A stretch of 44,625 nt of DNA from JAVBTT01 sp031550325 (lineage in GTDB: Bacteria; Bacillota; Clostridia; Oscillospirales; UBA929), in contig JAVBOR010000032.1 in the NCBI GenBank assembly GCA_031550325.1, positions 1 to 44,625 of the forward strand. The letters are read 5' to 3'. This document shows, piece after piece, positions 34,180 through 42,746 of this stretch. Within the stretch, counting starts at the first letter, position 1. Each line of letters opens with the position of its first letter. Below the pieces are notes generated by a model. That model worked only from the letters and a program-made list of their open reading frames with translations, had not been told where the DNA came from and did not search any database. A program made the position numbers and the translations under genes.

Positions 34180-34908
34180 TCATGGTTGTTTTTCTTGCGC
34201 CGCCTGCCTACGCACGGCAGACCAAAACTTCGGAATGGCCATCATGCGGCCGATGCGGCTCGGATGACTGATCAGACGATACAGCCACTCCAGCCCCAGC
34301 TTTTGGAAAAAGGCCGGCGCGCGTTTAACCTCTCCGGCCCAACCGTCAAACGATCCGCCAAGGCCGACCATAAACGCGTGACCGACCTCGCCCACATGCC
34401 CGGCCATCCAGAGCTCCTGCCTGGGCGCGCCCAGACAGACATAGACCACATCCGGCTGGCAGCGCAGCATTTCGCGCAGCGCTACTTTGTCGCTGTCGAA
34501 GTACCCGTGCCCTGTTCCGCAGATCACCAGGTTGGGAACGCGCTCTTTGAGTTTTTTCGCGGCTTTTTCGGCAACGCCGGGTCTGCCGCCCAGCAGATAA
34601 AGCCGCTTCCCGGCCTTGGCCAGAAGAGGCAGCAGATTCAGGCCAAAGTCGTATCCGGCCACGCGCTCGGGGAGCGGGCGGCCCAGCTTGCGCGCTGCCT
34701 TGACAATCCCAATCCCGTCCGCCAGCACAAGATCGGCCTGGTCGACCGCGCTGCAGAGCTCTTTATTTTCATGGCACAGCCAGCAAATCTCGGCGTTGGG
34801 CGTGACGCAATAATGCGGTCGTGGTTCAGCCATGAGCGCCATGGCGCGCTGAAGGGCCAGATCCATAGTTACCGCGTCAAATCCCACCCCCAGCACATCT
34901 ATGCGCAC
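34180..34908 (-). CDS. WecG/TagA/CpsF family glycosyltransferase
   Basis: A GT26 enzyme of 242 residues that transfers ManNAc-type sugars to a polyprenyl-linked acceptor (teichoic acid linkage or other surface glycans). VTPNAEICWLCHENKEL, LADGIGIVKAARKLG, ERVAGYDF, YLLGGRPGVAEKAAKKL and VCLGAPRQELWM are the family motifs, with a C-terminal region LGLEWLYRLISHPSRIGRM for membrane association. The start is GTG 34908 with GGGGAGGGG six bases before it. It is first in the operon and has its own promoter. No other surface-glycan genes are adjacent, so the polymer is unknown. Confidence 0.92.
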   Translation of the reverse strand: MRIDVLGVGFDAVTMDLALQRAMALMAEPRPHYCVTPNAEICWLCHENKELCSAVDQADLVLADGIGIVKAARKLGRPLPERVAGYDFGLNLLPLLAKAGKRLYLLGGRPGVAEKAAKKLKERVPNLVICGTGHGYFDSDKVALREMLRCQPDVVYVCLGAPRQELWMAGHVGEVGHAFMVGLGGSFDGWAGEVKRAPAFFQKLGLEWLYRLISHPSRIGRMMAIPKFWSAVRRQAAQEKQP

Positions 34909-34938
34909 AACAATCCCCTCCCCGCCGCAATATAGGGT

Positions 34939-34967
34939 ATTTTACCACAACGCCCCTTGTTGCGCAA
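34939..34967 (-). promoter_or_regulatory. Promoter of the glycosyltransferase operon
   Basis: -35 TTGCGC (34967-34962), 17-base spacer, -10 TAAAAT (34944-34939), about 30 bases before the GTG start. Confidence 0.65.
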
Positions 34968-35051
34968 CTGCAAAAAGAGACAAGATCCTCTCCCGCACGC
35001 CGGGACAGCCCAGGGCTGTAAAAAACCTGCCGCACGAGGCGGCAGGCGGCG

Positions 35052-35078
35052 TGTCAAAAAGCCTGCGGCTCTTTGACA
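35052..35078 (-). terminator. Hairpin at the ygiQ stop
   Basis: Outer stem TGTCAAA / TTTGACA, a single 1x1 mismatch, inner stem AGCC / GGCT, loop TGC. It begins two bases behind the TGA. Same design as the DUF2238 hairpin (22789-22823), with a different outer stem. No U-run. Confidence 0.65.
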
Positions 35079-35079
35079 G

Positions 35080-36849
35080 TCAGGGTCTGCGCTTCTTCCC
35101 CGGCGCGCCTGACGGCGAGCCGCGCGGCCGGATGAGGCAACGCTTTCCATAGCCGATCAGGTCCTCCCGCCCGGTTTCGAGCAGCGCGGCCTCCACCAGC
35201 CCTCGGTTTTTGGGATTTCTGACCTGAAGAAGCGCGCGCTGCAGGGCCTTATCCCGGGGCGTCTTAGCCACGAAAACGGGCTCAAGCGTGCGCGGGTCGA
35301 GCCCGGTGTGGTACATACAGGTGGACAGCGTCCCGGGCGTAGGATAAAAATCCTGCACCTGCTCGGGATGACAGCCCATCTTGTGCAGCGTTTCGGCGAG
35401 ATTGACCGCGTCCTCGAGCGTACAGCCGGGGTGCGACGAAATAAAGTACGGCACGAGAAACTGTTTTTTGCCCGCCTTGCGGTTTAGCCTTTCAAACAGC
35501 TCTTCAAACTGCCGGTAGGCCGACCAGTGGGGCTTTCCCATGTAGTCGAGCACGCTGTCCACGCAGTGCTCCGGCGCGACCTTGAGCTGCCCGGAGACAT
35601 GATGCTCAACAAGCTCGGAAAACATCTGCCCGGATTGATCGAGCAGAAGATAGTCATACCGCACGCCCGAACGCACAAAGACCTTTTTCACGCCCGGCAG
35701 TGCCCTGAGCGCCCGCAGCAGCCGAAGATAGTCGGTGTGCGAGGAGTCAACATGGGGGCAGGGCGTGGGCGTGAGACAGTTTCGCTTGCAAAGTCCTTGT
35801 TTTTTCTGCTTTTCACAGGAGCAGTGCCCCATATTGGCGGTCGGACCGCCCACGTCATGGATGTATCCCTTAAAGTCGTCCCTGCGCGTCAGGGCGGCCG
35901 CTTCACGAAGCACCGATTCCCTGCTGCGCGTGGAGATCATGCGCCCCTGATGGTAGGACAGCGAGCAGAAGTGGCAGCCGCCAAAGCAGCCTCTGTTGTG
36001 AATCAGCGAAAACTGAACCTCTTCAATGGCCGGGACGGGCAAAGTCGTATTCATCGGAGCGCGCGTGTAAGGAAGCTCGGCCACGGCGTCAAGCTCGGGC
36101 GTCGTCAGCGGGCGCGCGGGCGGATGGCAGACAAGCCATGTGTCGCCGTGTTTTTGCAGCAGCGTCCGGCCCCGCACGGGATCATGCTCGTCGTTTTGCA
36201 GCATCACGGCGCGCGCAAAGCTCTCCCGGCTGTCGCGAACCTCTTCAAATGACGGACACTCCAGGCCGTTGGGCGGCGTTTTGCGCGTCACGCAGGTGCC
36301 GCGGATGCCCTCCAGCGGCGCGCCGTCCCTGAGCCGCGCGGCGATGTCCCTGATGGCGCGCTCCCCCATCCCATAGACCAGAATGTCGGCTTTCGCGTCG
36401 AGCAGCGCCGACCGGCGCACGGCGTCCTCCCAGTAGTCGTAGTGCGCAAACCGGCGCAGTGAGGCCTCAAGGCCCCCCAGCACAACCGGGAGGCCGGGAA
36501 AACTCTGCCTGACAAGGTTTGCATAGACGATCAGCGCGCGGTTGGGCCGCTTGCCCGCCACGCCACCCTGTGTATAGGCGTCCTGACTGCGCCTTTTTTT
36601 GGCGACGGTGTAGTGCGCCACCATCGAGTCCAAGTTGCCCGCCGTCACAAGAGCGCCCAGCCTGGGCCGACCCATACGGACAAAATCATCAACGCCGTGC
36701 CAGTCCGGCTGGCACAAAACGGCCACACTGAACCCCTCAGCCTCCAGCACACGGGCGATCACGGCTGCGCCAAAGCTCGGATGGTCGACAAACGCGTCCC
36801 CCGAGACAAGCAAAAAATCGCACCGGTCGGCACTGTCAAAGCGGATCAT
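35080..36849 (-). CDS. ygiQ: YgiQ-family radical SAM protein
   Basis: A 589-residue iron-sulfur protein of the YgiQ (UPF0313) family. The N-terminal DUF domain (FLLVSGDAFVDHPSFGAAVIARVLEAEGF) resembles a B12-binding fold. The radical SAM cluster motif is RGCFGGCHFCSL (C-x3-C-x2-C), near residue 290. A Cys-rich insert (HCSCEKQKKQGLCKRNC) follows, and the C-terminus has DFYPTPGTLSTCMYHTG. Its reaction is unknown. The ATG overlaps the preceding fusion gene as ATGA, so it is the last gene of the pyr-containing operon. Confidence 0.94.
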   Translation of the reverse strand: MIRFDSADRCDFLLVSGDAFVDHPSFGAAVIARVLEAEGFSVAVLCQPDWHGVDDFVRMGRPRLGALVTAGNLDSMVAHYTVAKKRRSQDAYTQGGVAGKRPNRALIVYANLVRQSFPGLPVVLGGLEASLRRFAHYDYWEDAVRRSALLDAKADILVYGMGERAIRDIAARLRDGAPLEGIRGTCVTRKTPPNGLECPSFEEVRDSRESFARAVMLQNDEHDPVRGRTLLQKHGDTWLVCHPPARPLTTPELDAVAELPYTRAPMNTTLPVPAIEEVQFSLIHNRGCFGGCHFCSLSYHQGRMISTRSRESVLREAAALTRRDDFKGYIHDVGGPTANMGHCSCEKQKKQGLCKRNCLTPTPCPHVDSSHTDYLRLLRALRALPGVKKVFVRSGVRYDYLLLDQSGQMFSELVEHHVSGQLKVAPEHCVDSVLDYMGKPHWSAYRQFEELFERLNRKAGKKQFLVPYFISSHPGCTLEDAVNLAETLHKMGCHPEQVQDFYPTPGTLSTCMYHTGLDPRTLEPVFVAKTPRDKALQRALLQVRNPKNRGLVEAALLETGREDLIGYGKRCLIRPRGSPSGAPGKKRRP

Positions 36850-37985
36850 GGGTCAAACCTCTTCTTCATGATGGACAACTTTCCAAACAGCCCGACCTCG
36901 CTGCCTTTTTCCAAGAACCCGTGTTTTTGATAAAACCGCCTGGCGCGCTCATTGCCCTCCCAGACGTACAGCTTGAGCGTGTCCTTTCCCATGGCACGGA
37001 ACACCGAGACGGCCTCGCCGAGCAGCTGCGCGCCCATCCCTTCCCCGCGCAAGCAGGGCTCAAGATAGACAAGCGTAATATGCCCTTCGTTCGGGGCCAA
37101 ATCGTCCCGCAGAGAAAGCTGAATAAGCCCGACGCGCTCTCCGTCGCGCATGACGAACTGCACAAAGCGCCTGTCAAGCCGCGCCTGCTGTTCCATCTGC
37201 GCTTTGACCTCGCGCACGCAGTACCCTCGGTCGGAGCCGTAGACGTCCACCCAGGCTGCCCTCCGGATCGCCTCGGCCTCGGCCAGATCCATGGCCGACA
37301 GGGCCGGCGCAAACCAGAGGTTTACGTCCGGGGACGCTTTGCCGGAACGCCACCACGACTGGCGGGAAAACGTGGACAGGTCGCCCAGATAAGCATTTTC
37401 GCCGTAGGCTTCAATGCGCGGCGACGCTCCCCACCGTAGCGTGGTCACAGAGGCGTTGTCCAAATGCGGCACCTCGGCGCTGTCGGCCAAGCTAAGGCCC
37501 TTGAGCTTGGTCATCAGCAGCTTCAGCGCCATGCCGTGCGACACAACGGCGACGCTCTGCCCCTTGTGGGCACAGGCGATCCTCTCCACCTCGTCCCAGA
37601 TGCGCCGCTGCACCTGCTCAAATGTCTCGGCGTCCTCGAGCTCAAACGCCGGGGAGCACATGGAAAACGCCTTGTACTTTTCCCGGTCGCGCATCATCAG
37701 CTCTCCCCAGGGACGATCCTCCCAGCCGCCGACGCTGATCTCACGCAGAGCGCTCGATTTGGAAAGTTTCAGGCCTTTACAGACAACAGCCTGCGCCGTC
37801 GCGCAGGTGCGGCGCAGGTCGCTGGCGTAAACCGCGTCGACAGGGACTTTTTCAAAAAACTCTTTCAGCCTGCCCACCTGCTTGACTCCGTTTTCGGTCA
37901 GGGCGCTGTCATACCAGCCATGGCACCGTCTGTACAGGTTTCCCTCGGCCTCTGCGTGCCGGATCAGGTAGAGTGTTGTTTCCAT
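36846..37985 (-). CDS. Histidine phosphatase-GNAT acetyltransferase fusion
   Basis: A 379-residue two-domain cytoplasmic protein. Residues 1-200 form a phosphoglycerate-mutase-like phosphatase: LIRHAEAEGN with the catalytic His at 10, DLRRTCATAQ, and VVSHGMALKLL with the second His at 150. Residues 230-379 form a GNAT acetyltransferase: RGEGMGAQLL (about 313-322) is the acetyl-CoA loop and ERARRFYQKHGF follows. The domains are joined by a linker without a stop or internal start with Shine-Dalgarno. It lies one base behind pyrD and overlaps ygiQ. Both active sites look intact. Substrates are unknown; its location with pyr genes suggests co-expression rather than a defined step. Confidence 0.9.
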   Translation of the reverse strand: METTLYLIRHAEAEGNLYRRCHGWYDSALTENGVKQVGRLKEFFEKVPVDAVYASDLRRTCATAQAVVCKGLKLSKSSALREISVGGWEDRPWGELMMRDREKYKAFSMCSPAFELEDAETFEQVQRRIWDEVERIACAHKGQSVAVVSHGMALKLLMTKLKGLSLADSAEVPHLDNASVTTLRWGASPRIEAYGENAYLGDLSTFSRQSWWRSGKASPDVNLWFAPALSAMDLAEAEAIRRAAWVDVYGSDRGYCVREVKAQMEQQARLDRRFVQFVMRDGERVGLIQLSLRDDLAPNEGHITLVYLEPCLRGEGMGAQLLGEAVSVFRAMGKDTLKLYVWEGNERARRFYQKHGFLEKGSEVGLFGKLSIMKKRFDP

Positions 37986-37986
37986 C

Positions 37987-38901
37987 TCAGTCCTCCCAGG
38001 GCAAAGCGGCGCCGGTCAGCGCGTCCAAACGCGCCAGCTGATGGCGCTCGGCATACGTTTCCAGCGCGTGAAGAATTTTCATCGGCGCGTACGGATCGGC
38101 AAAAAGCGCCGTGCCTACGCCGACAGCCGAAGCGCCGGCCAGCAGCATTTCCACGGCCGAAGCGCCGTCATGCACGCCGCCCATGCCCAAAATCGGCAGC
38201 GATACGGCGCGCGCCACGCGCCATACGGCGGCGAGCGCAACGGGAAGCACGGACGGGCCGGACAGGCCGCCGGTGTTCATGCGCAGAACTGGGCGTCTTG
38301 TCTCGGGATCAATGCGCATTCCGACAATCGTGTTGATCAGGCTCAGCGCGTCGGCGCCTGCCTGCCGGCAGGCCACGGCTATGGCGACTATGTCGGTAAC
38401 ATTGGGCGAAAGCTTCATCATCACGGGCGCTTTGGCCACCTTTTTGACGGCTTCCGTCACCAGAGCGGCGTCACGCTCACTGGTGCCAAACGCCAGGCCG
38501 CCGGCCTTGACATTCGGGCAGGAGATGTTGACCTCAAGCAAATCCACGCTGTCGCCGAGAACAGACGCCATCTTGGCGTACTCCTCGACGGTGTTGCCCG
38601 AAAGATTGGCGATGACGACGACGTCATGTTTGCGCAGTTCGGGCAGCTCATCCTTCAAAAACGCCTCCACGCCGGGGTTTTGCAGCCCGACGCTGTTCAG
38701 GCAGCCCATGGGCGTTTCGGCGATGCGCGGCGGCGGATTCCCCTGTCTTGGTAGCAAGGTAAGTCCCTTTACACAGATTCCACCCAAACGCGACAGATCA
38801 AAGTACGCGCCGTACTCCCTGCCAAAGCCCACGGTGCCCGACACGGCAACCACAGGGTTCTTCAGGCGCACACCGGCCAGAGAAACTGAATAGTCAGTCA
38901 T
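37987..38901 (-). CDS. pyrD: Dihydroorotate dehydrogenase B, catalytic subunit
   Basis: Class 1B FMN enzyme converting dihydroorotate to orotate, using NAD+ through PyrK. 304 residues from ATG 38901 (MTDYSVSLAGVRLKNPVVAVSGTVGFG); the long upstream frame overlaps pyrK. LLEVNISCPNVKAGG has the catalytic Cys of class 1B enzymes, and SGPSVLPVAL and GMGGVHDGASAVEMLLAGASAVGVGTA bind FMN phosphate. The start overlaps the pyrK end by eight bases. Part of the pyrC-pyrF-pyrK-pyrD order. Confidence 0.96.
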   Translation of the reverse strand: MTDYSVSLAGVRLKNPVVAVSGTVGFGREYGAYFDLSRLGGICVKGLTLLPRQGNPPPRIAETPMGCLNSVGLQNPGVEAFLKDELPELRKHDVVVIANLSGNTVEEYAKMASVLGDSVDLLEVNISCPNVKAGGLAFGTSERDAALVTEAVKKVAKAPVMMKLSPNVTDIVAIAVACRQAGADALSLINTIVGMRIDPETRRPVLRMNTGGLSGPSVLPVALAAVWRVARAVSLPILGMGGVHDGASAVEMLLAGASAVGVGTALFADPYAPMKILHALETYAERHQLARLDALTGAALPWED

Positions 38902-39619
38902 GCCAATCGACCTCCTTCGCGTCGAACACCGGCCCGTCCTTGCAGACGTGGCGGTATTGCCCGCCGACGGCGCAGGCGCACACCAGACACGCGCCGACGC
39001 CGCAGCCCATGCGCTCCTCAAGGGAGACAAAGCACTCCGCCCCCAGCGCCGCTGCCTCACGCGCGACAGCGCGCATCATGACCGCCGGCCCGCAGGCAAA
39101 CACGCGCCGCCAGCCTTTGTCCTCCCGCAGGCGCTCGGCAACGACCTCATGCGGATAGGCCCGCCGCCCCAGGCTTCCGTCGTCCGTGACCACCTCACAG
39201 GAGCGAAATTCGTCGTATAGGCAGGCGTGCTGAGATGAACGAAACCCCAGAATGGCGTGGGTTTTTCCCATGAGCGCCCTATCGCAGCAAAGCATCGGCG
39301 GGACGCCGATGCCCCCGCCCACCAGAAGCGTCGGCACGTCGTCCACGCAAAAGCCGTGTCCAAGCGGGCCGAGCGCGTCCAGCGCGTCGCCGGCCTTTCG
39401 CACAGACAGCCACGCAGTCCCCTCGCCCTTGACGGCAAAGACGATGCGCGCCGTGCTTTCATCAGCGGCGCAAAGGCTGATCGGCCGCCGGAGCAGAAGT
39501 CTGGGGCCGCACTTAATGTGCAAAAAACTGCCGGGCGCGGCGCGGCCGAACTCTCCGGACAGCCGCATGTCGTAAGTGTCAAGCGCGATGCGCTCGCAGG
39601 AGATCACCTTTGTCAGCAT
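38894..39619 (-). CDS. pyrK: Dihydroorotate dehydrogenase B, electron-transfer subunit
   Basis: FAD and [2Fe-2S] subunit that passes electrons from PyrD to NAD+. 241 residues. The FAD-binding barrel has LLLRRPISLCA; the NAD domain has LLVGGGIGVPPML; the cluster Cys are in the C-terminal region ERMGCGVGACLVCACAVGGQYRHVCKDGP. The ATG 39619 follows the pyrF stop by three bases. All ligands of the iron-sulfur cluster are present. Confidence 0.95.
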   Translation of the reverse strand: MLTKVISCERIALDTYDMRLSGEFGRAAPGSFLHIKCGPRLLLRRPISLCAADESTARIVFAVKGEGTAWLSVRKAGDALDALGPLGHGFCVDDVPTLLVGGGIGVPPMLCCDRALMGKTHAILGFRSSQHACLYDEFRSCEVVTDDGSLGRRAYPHEVVAERLREDKGWRRVFACGPAVMMRAVAREAAALGAECFVSLEERMGCGVGACLVCACAVGGQYRHVCKDGPVFDAKEVDWHD

Positions 39620-39622
39620 AGG

Positions 39623-40540
39623 CTACACCATGGAAATCACGCCGCGAAGCGCGTCGCGCATTTCGAGCGCTTTTTGGCGGGCGGCTTCGGCCCATCGGGC
39701 CGGGTCATCCTTCTGCCAAGCGCACAGAATCCCGCGCGAGTTGTTGACGATCGCGCCACGCCCATATTTGTCAAACGCGCCCGCAACGTCTTCGGCTGCT
39801 CCGCCCTGCGCGCCGTACCCCGGCACGAGGAAAAACAGCTCTGGATAGCGCCGGCGAAGCTGCTGCAAGTGTCCAGGGTGCGTGGCGCCAATCACGACGC
39901 CGACTGAGGAATATCCCTGCGTTCCCATCAGCGCGTCTCCTGCTCTGGCGCACTGCTCGGCAATCACGCGATAGAGCGGACGGCCCGCCACGGGCAGTTC
40001 CTGAACCTCCACCGAGGAGCGGTTGGAGGTCTTGCACAGGACAAAAACCATTTTGTCATACGCCTTGCAGTCCTCCAAAAAGGGTGCCAGGTTGTCCGAC
40101 CCCAAATAGGGGTTAATGGTCAGCGCGTCGGCGGGAAAGGCCTCCAGCTCGGCGCTTCCCACACGGACTTTGCCCAAAAAGGCAGCGCTGTATGCCTCGG
40201 CGGTCGAGCCGATGTCGCCGCGCTTGGCGTCCACAATGACAAACAGACCCTGCTCGCGCGCGTACAGCGCGCTGTCCCGCAGGCAGCGCATCCCGTCGGG
40301 GCCGAGCATCTCATAGCAGGCCGACTGCAGCTTTACGGCGGGGACTATATCGCAAAGCGCGTCAATGAGCCCTTTGTTAAACAGAAAGTACGCGTCGGAA
40401 ACGGCCTCAAGCGTCTCGCCCTTTTGGGCAAGGGCAGCGTCCATCAGCGCCGGCGGGATGTATTCCGGTCTGGGATCCAGCCCGACCACCGTGGGGTTTT
40501 TGCTCCTGGAGATCAGTTCAATCAGTTGGTCAACCGCCAT
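39623..40540 (-). CDS. pyrF: Orotidine 5'-phosphate decarboxylase (type 2)
   Basis: Final UMP-forming step. A 305-residue enzyme of the long (type 2) OMPDC group. VVGLDPRPEYIP near residue 19, VKLQSACYEMLGPDGM and the catalytic IVDAKRGDIGSTA, then LVPGYGAQGG. The ATG 40540 overlaps the pyrC 3' end by 11 bases. Residue signature and length both fit the type 2 group. Confidence 0.96.
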   Translation of the reverse strand: MAVDQLIELISRSKNPTVVGLDPRPEYIPPALMDAALAQKGETLEAVSDAYFLFNKGLIDALCDIVPAVKLQSACYEMLGPDGMRCLRDSALYAREQGLFVIVDAKRGDIGSTAEAYSAAFLGKVRVGSAELEAFPADALTINPYLGSDNLAPFLEDCKAYDKMVFVLCKTSNRSSVEVQELPVAGRPLYRVIAEQCARAGDALMGTQGYSSVGVVIGATHPGHLQQLRRRYPELFFLVPGYGAQGGAAEDVAGAFDKYGRGAIVNNSRGILCAWQKDDPARWAEAARQKALEMRDALRGVISMV

Positions 40541-41498
40541 GATTAACAGCTCCTTTCAGAGTTTTCCCGGGAAATGCCGTGTTTTTGGACTTGGACTCAA
40601 ACTGCCCCACTGTCCACTCAAGCTCGGTGTCGATTTCGATCTCCCCGGCGGGCACCGGCACCCCCAAAATGGCGGCCGGGCGTTCCCGCATCTTGTACAA
40701 GAGCTCGCTGAGGCCAAGCTTTCCCGTGTGGTACAGCGCGGTCAGGCACACACCGAGCGCCGTTTCGAGGCCAATCACGCCGTTTGGCGGCTGTGCCGAG
40801 CTTTTTTCGGCCTGTGTGTGCGGCGCGTGGTCGGTGACAATGGCGTCGATCGTGCCGTCCAGCACCCCTTCCACGACGGCCGCCACGTCCTCCGGCGAGG
40901 CAAGCGGCGGGTTCATCTTCCCGCTTGCCCAGTCAACGAGGTAGTGCGGACAGGTCTCGGCGGTGACAGGCAGGCCGTCAAACTTGGCGCGGCGCAGCGC
41001 GTCCACCGTCTCTCTCCGGCTGACGTGGCAGATGTGCACGGGCGCGCCCGTCTCGCGGCAGAGCTCGATATCCCGCCTTGCCAGTTCGGTCTCGGGCTCA
41101 CAGTGGGAAAGCACAGGCAGGCCGACCTCCTGCGCCAAAAGCAACGCGCTGCGCATGAGCGCGTCGCTGACAAGAGGCATACCGTCGTCACTCACCGCGG
41201 CGGCGCCGGCCTTCCTAAGCGCCGAAAAGTCGGTCAGGCCTGCTCCCTGAAGGCCGTATGTCATCGCCGCCACCACATGCACGGTCACCAGGGCGTCCCG
41301 CGCGGCGCGCTCGATGATCCAGCGCACGCGTTCGGGCGTATCGGTGACCGGAACCGTGTTTGGCATGCAGGCCACGGCCCCAAAGCCGCCCTTTCGCGCG
41401 GCGCGCGTCCCGGACAAAATCGTCTCTTTGTGCTCCTGCCCCGGTTCGCGCAGGTGAACATGCATGTCCACCAGCGGGGCCACGCGGACAATCGGCAT
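40530..41498 (-). CDS. pyrC: Dihydroorotase, shortened
   Basis: Zinc amidohydrolase closing carbamoyl-aspartate to dihydroorotate. Only 322 residues, against about 420 for its group. The barrel is complete: DMHVHLREPG (His 13, 15), GGFGAVACMPNT, SDDGMPL, VLSHCEPE, VHICHVSR and IVTDHAPHTQ carry the metal ligands. The usual N-terminal beta-sandwich half (about 50 residues before DMHVH) is absent, and the C-terminal beta half ends early at NTAFPGKTLKGAVNHGG. The ATG 41498 is fixed by AAGGAGG nine bases before it and by the DUF1015 stop five bases upstream, so the short form appears to be the real gene, not a misread start. Confidence 0.9.
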   Translation of the reverse strand: MPIVRVAPLVDMHVHLREPGQEHKETILSGTRAARKGGFGAVACMPNTVPVTDTPERVRWIIERAARDALVTVHVVAAMTYGLQGAGLTDFSALRKAGAAAVSDDGMPLVSDALMRSALLLAQEVGLPVLSHCEPETELARRDIELCRETGAPVHICHVSRRETVDALRRAKFDGLPVTAETCPHYLVDWASGKMNPPLASPEDVAAVVEGVLDGTIDAIVTDHAPHTQAEKSSAQPPNGVIGLETALGVCLTALYHTGKLGLSELLYKMRERPAAILGVPVPAGEIEIDTELEWTVGQFESKSKNTAFPGKTLKGAVNHGG

Positions 41499-41502
41499 GG
41501 AC

Positions 41503-42675
41503 TCAGGCCTCCTTAAACTCGTTGATCACCAGTCCCGTAATCAGTTTGGGATAAAAATAGGTGGATTTTTGAGGCATCTTCCCACCGGCGTCGGCCACGG
41601 CGGCAATCTGCCCGACGCGCGTCGGGTTGAGCAGAAACGCGCACTGAGCCTCTCCGCTCTCCACTGCCCGTCTGGCCTCATCGGCGTCACGTGTATAGCC
41701 TAGGTTCTTCTGGTCTGCCATGTTGGCGGCGTTGATCCCAAACAAGGGCTCCAAAATGTAGTCGTGCAGCAGCGTGACGTCCAGGCCGTCAAAGCTATCG
41801 TCCTTGAGCGTCAGGCGGTACGCACAGTCCTTGGTCAGCATCACCACGGCGTTCGGCGCGAGCGTCGAACACTTTTCGACCCAGAACGTGTCGGAGAGTG
41901 TCTCAAGCGCCTTCATGGCGTCAAAGCGCTCAAGGCCCGAGACTACGCGGTGCGTGGGAAAAACCACCAGCCCGGGGTCATTCATGTCGACCAGCATCAT
42001 CATCACGTTGGGCGAAACGGCGTCGCCGAGCTCCTGCCTGACCTTGAGAGAGGTCTCATAGCGGTGGTGCCCGTCGGCAATGTACAGTGATTTGTCCGCA
42101 AACGCCTCAGTGATGGCGCCGCAGACAGCGGGGTCGGCAATCCGCCAAAGCCTGTGGACGGCGCCGTCCACGTTCACTTCCACGTCCGGCGCGCGCCCCT
42201 GCGCCGTCAGAGCGGCCACCTTGCCCTCCCCGTCCCTGTACAGGCTGTACACGGGACTGAAGTGGCAGCCTGTGGCCATCATCAGCTCGTACCGGTCGGC
42301 CTTGGCCTTGGCCAGCGTGTTTTCATGCGGCAGCACAACCCCGTCGGCGTACGGACGCAGCTCGACATGAGCCAGCACGCCCGAAAAGGTCTTGAGCTCT
42401 CCCGCGTCGTCAAACTCGATCTCATACCGGTAAAACGCAGCGTCCTCGTCGCGCGCCAGCACGCCGGCGCGCTTCCAGTCCGCCAGCGTTTCGGCGGCGC
42501 GCTGATAGGCGTTTGCGCCCTCGGGCTTTTCAAGCCGCACCACATTGTACTCGCTCCTGTTCAGCCAGGTGTCCGTGTCCGAAATGATGTCATAGGGCGG
42601 ACAGCAGAGTCCTTCGGGGTCGCCCGCCTTTAAGGGATTATACCTCAACGCGTGAAAAGGCAATACAGTCGCCAT
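41503..42675 (-). CDS. DUF1015 protein
   Basis: A 390-residue cytoplasmic protein of DUF1015, function unknown. It starts MATVLPFHALRYNPLKAG and has CCPPYDIIS, NVVRLEKPEG, YIADGHHRYETSLKVRQEL (the most conserved segment, with an HHR motif) and FPTHRVVSGL. DUF1015 proteins resemble SerB-regulator-like or kinase-like proteins annotated loosely in databases; no function is claimed. ATG 42675 follows GGAGG by seven bases. As first gene of the pyr operon its promoter must lie in the 71-bp gap shared with the divergent small gene, but I could not fix it. Confidence 0.9.
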   Translation of the reverse strand: MATVLPFHALRYNPLKAGDPEGLCCPPYDIISDTDTWLNRSEYNVVRLEKPEGANAYQRAAETLADWKRAGVLARDEDAAFYRYEIEFDDAGELKTFSGVLAHVELRPYADGVVLPHENTLAKAKADRYELMMATGCHFSPVYSLYRDGEGKVAALTAQGRAPDVEVNVDGAVHRLWRIADPAVCGAITEAFADKSLYIADGHHRYETSLKVRQELGDAVSPNVMMMLVDMNDPGLVVFPTHRVVSGLERFDAMKALETLSDTFWVEKCSTLAPNAVVMLTKDCAYRLTLKDDSFDGLDVTLLHDYILEPLFGINAANMADQKNLGYTRDADEARRAVESGEAQCAFLLNPTRVGQIAAVADAGGKMPQKSTYFYPKLITGLVINEFKEA

Positions 42676-42746
42676 AATTTACCTCCAGCAAAATGTTATA
42701 TTTTGTCCATACTATAGAAAGAACCAAAAAGGAGGAATCTATAAAC

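Noticed and set aside
42690..42730. Sporulation sigma-factor promoter for the small membrane protein (CATACTAT resembles a sigma-E/K -10)
   Set aside because: Only one half is recognisable and no clear -35 at the right distance; not supportable.
42676..42746. PyrR-type attenuator before the pyr operon
   Set aside because: The gap is only 71 bases and has no terminator/antiterminator pair or PyrR-binding consensus.
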